The notes below the pieces were generated by a model. It ran no database searches and was not told where the DNA came from. It was given only the letters and a program-made list of their open reading frames with translations. Of a DNA stretch of 7,132 nt, positions 6,897 to 7,132 are shown one piece after another. The stretch covers positions 1 to 7,132 of the forward strand of contig CAYPGE010000449.1 in NCBI GenBank assembly GCA_964409865.1, read 5' to 3'. A program made the translations under genes and the position numbers. The DNA comes from Anammoximicrobium sp964409865. GTDB taxonomy: Bacteria > Planctomycetota > Planctomycetia > Pirellulales > Pirellulaceae. Numbering within the stretch: the first letter of the stretch is position 1; each line of letters begins with the position of its first letter.

Positions 6897-7132
6897 TTAC
6901 GTCGGCGCCGGAGCCGCCGCCGGTTCGATGCAGACCGCCGGTTCCGCGAGCGAGGAGAACTGCTCGGCCGGCCACTCCAGCACGGTTTCGATCAAGTAGC
7001 GCAACAAACGTTGCAGTGCCAGCGGGGCCATCTCGCCGGCAATGGCCGCCGCGCGCTCCTGGTACCGGTCCACCAACGCATGCGCCTTGTCAAAGACCCC
7101 CGCTGAATCGTACAGCTCGCGTGTCCGTTGGA
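6897..7132 (-). CDS. Probable polyprenyl diphosphate synthase (isoprenyl synthetase), C-terminal end only
   Basis: The visible part is the last 77 residues plus a TAA stop; the 5' part lies beyond the right edge of the window. The segment is helical and reads like the final helices of trans-isoprenyl diphosphate synthases: VFDKAHALVDRYQERA, then an alanine-rich helix, then PLALQRLLRYLIETVLE. It ends in a short proline/alanine tail. Enzymes of this family condense isopentenyl diphosphate with allylic diphosphates to make farnesyl, geranylgeranyl or longer chains for quinones, carotenoids and cell-wall lipid carriers. The two aspartate-rich catalytic motifs would lie outside the window, so the family call rests only on the C-terminal helix pattern and chain length cannot be judged. 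Another all-helical protein is possible. The gene is co-directional with the helicase gene and ends 218 nt before its start; nothing in the sequence links their functions. Confidence 0.5.
   Translation of the reverse strand, partial: QRTRELYDSAGVFDKAHALVDRYQERAAAIAGEMAPLALQRLLRYLIETVLEWPAEQFSSLAEPAVCIEPAAAPAPT

Noticed and set aside
6679..6975. A 99-residue N-terminal extension of the fusion protein from ATG 6975
   Set aside because: It would overlap the coding end of the isoprenyl synthase gene and has no domain signal. Nuclease similarity begins right after ATG 6678. An intermediate ATG at 6774 is possible but has no better ribosome-binding site.

Overview
All genes that can be supported in this window lie on the minus strand. 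The GC-rich composition, the weak or absent Shine-Dalgarno sequences and three families of palindromic dispersed-looking repeats suggest a planctomycete (Pirellulales-like). That assignment rests on general resemblance, not on a search.

Layout in the direction of transcription (right to left): (1) positions 7132-6897, the C-terminal end of a probable polyprenyl diphosphate synthase; (2) a 218-nt spacer with a small hairpin; (3) positions 6678-379, one uninterrupted gene for a 2,099-residue protein; (4) a 205-nt spacer almost filled by a 123-bp inverted-repeat element; (5) positions 173-1, the N-terminus of an N6-adenine-type DNA methyltransferase cut by the window edge.

The central gene is the main result. 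It joins three modules that normally sit in separate proteins: a Cas4/AddB/Dna2-type iron-sulphur PD-(D/E)XK nuclease at the N-terminus, a Dna2/UPF1-like SF1B helicase in the middle, and a complete UvrD/PcrA-like SF1A helicase at the C-terminus, behind a proline/alanine-rich basic linker. All catalytic motifs of the three modules look intact. SF1B enzymes of this type usually move 5'->3' and UvrD-type enzymes 3'->5', so the protein holds the same set of activities as RecBCD (two opposite motors and one nuclease) in one chain. The methyltransferase gene just downstream allows, but does not prove, a role in DNA defence or restriction-modification.

The same gene also carries two different palindromic repeats inside its coding sequence, both in frame. 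One is an 87-bp pair of GTAG-footed hairpins (a REP/BIME-type element) that adds 29 codons between helicase motifs III and IV of the SF1B module. The other is a 57-bp inverted repeat in the inter-helicase linker that adds 19 codons.
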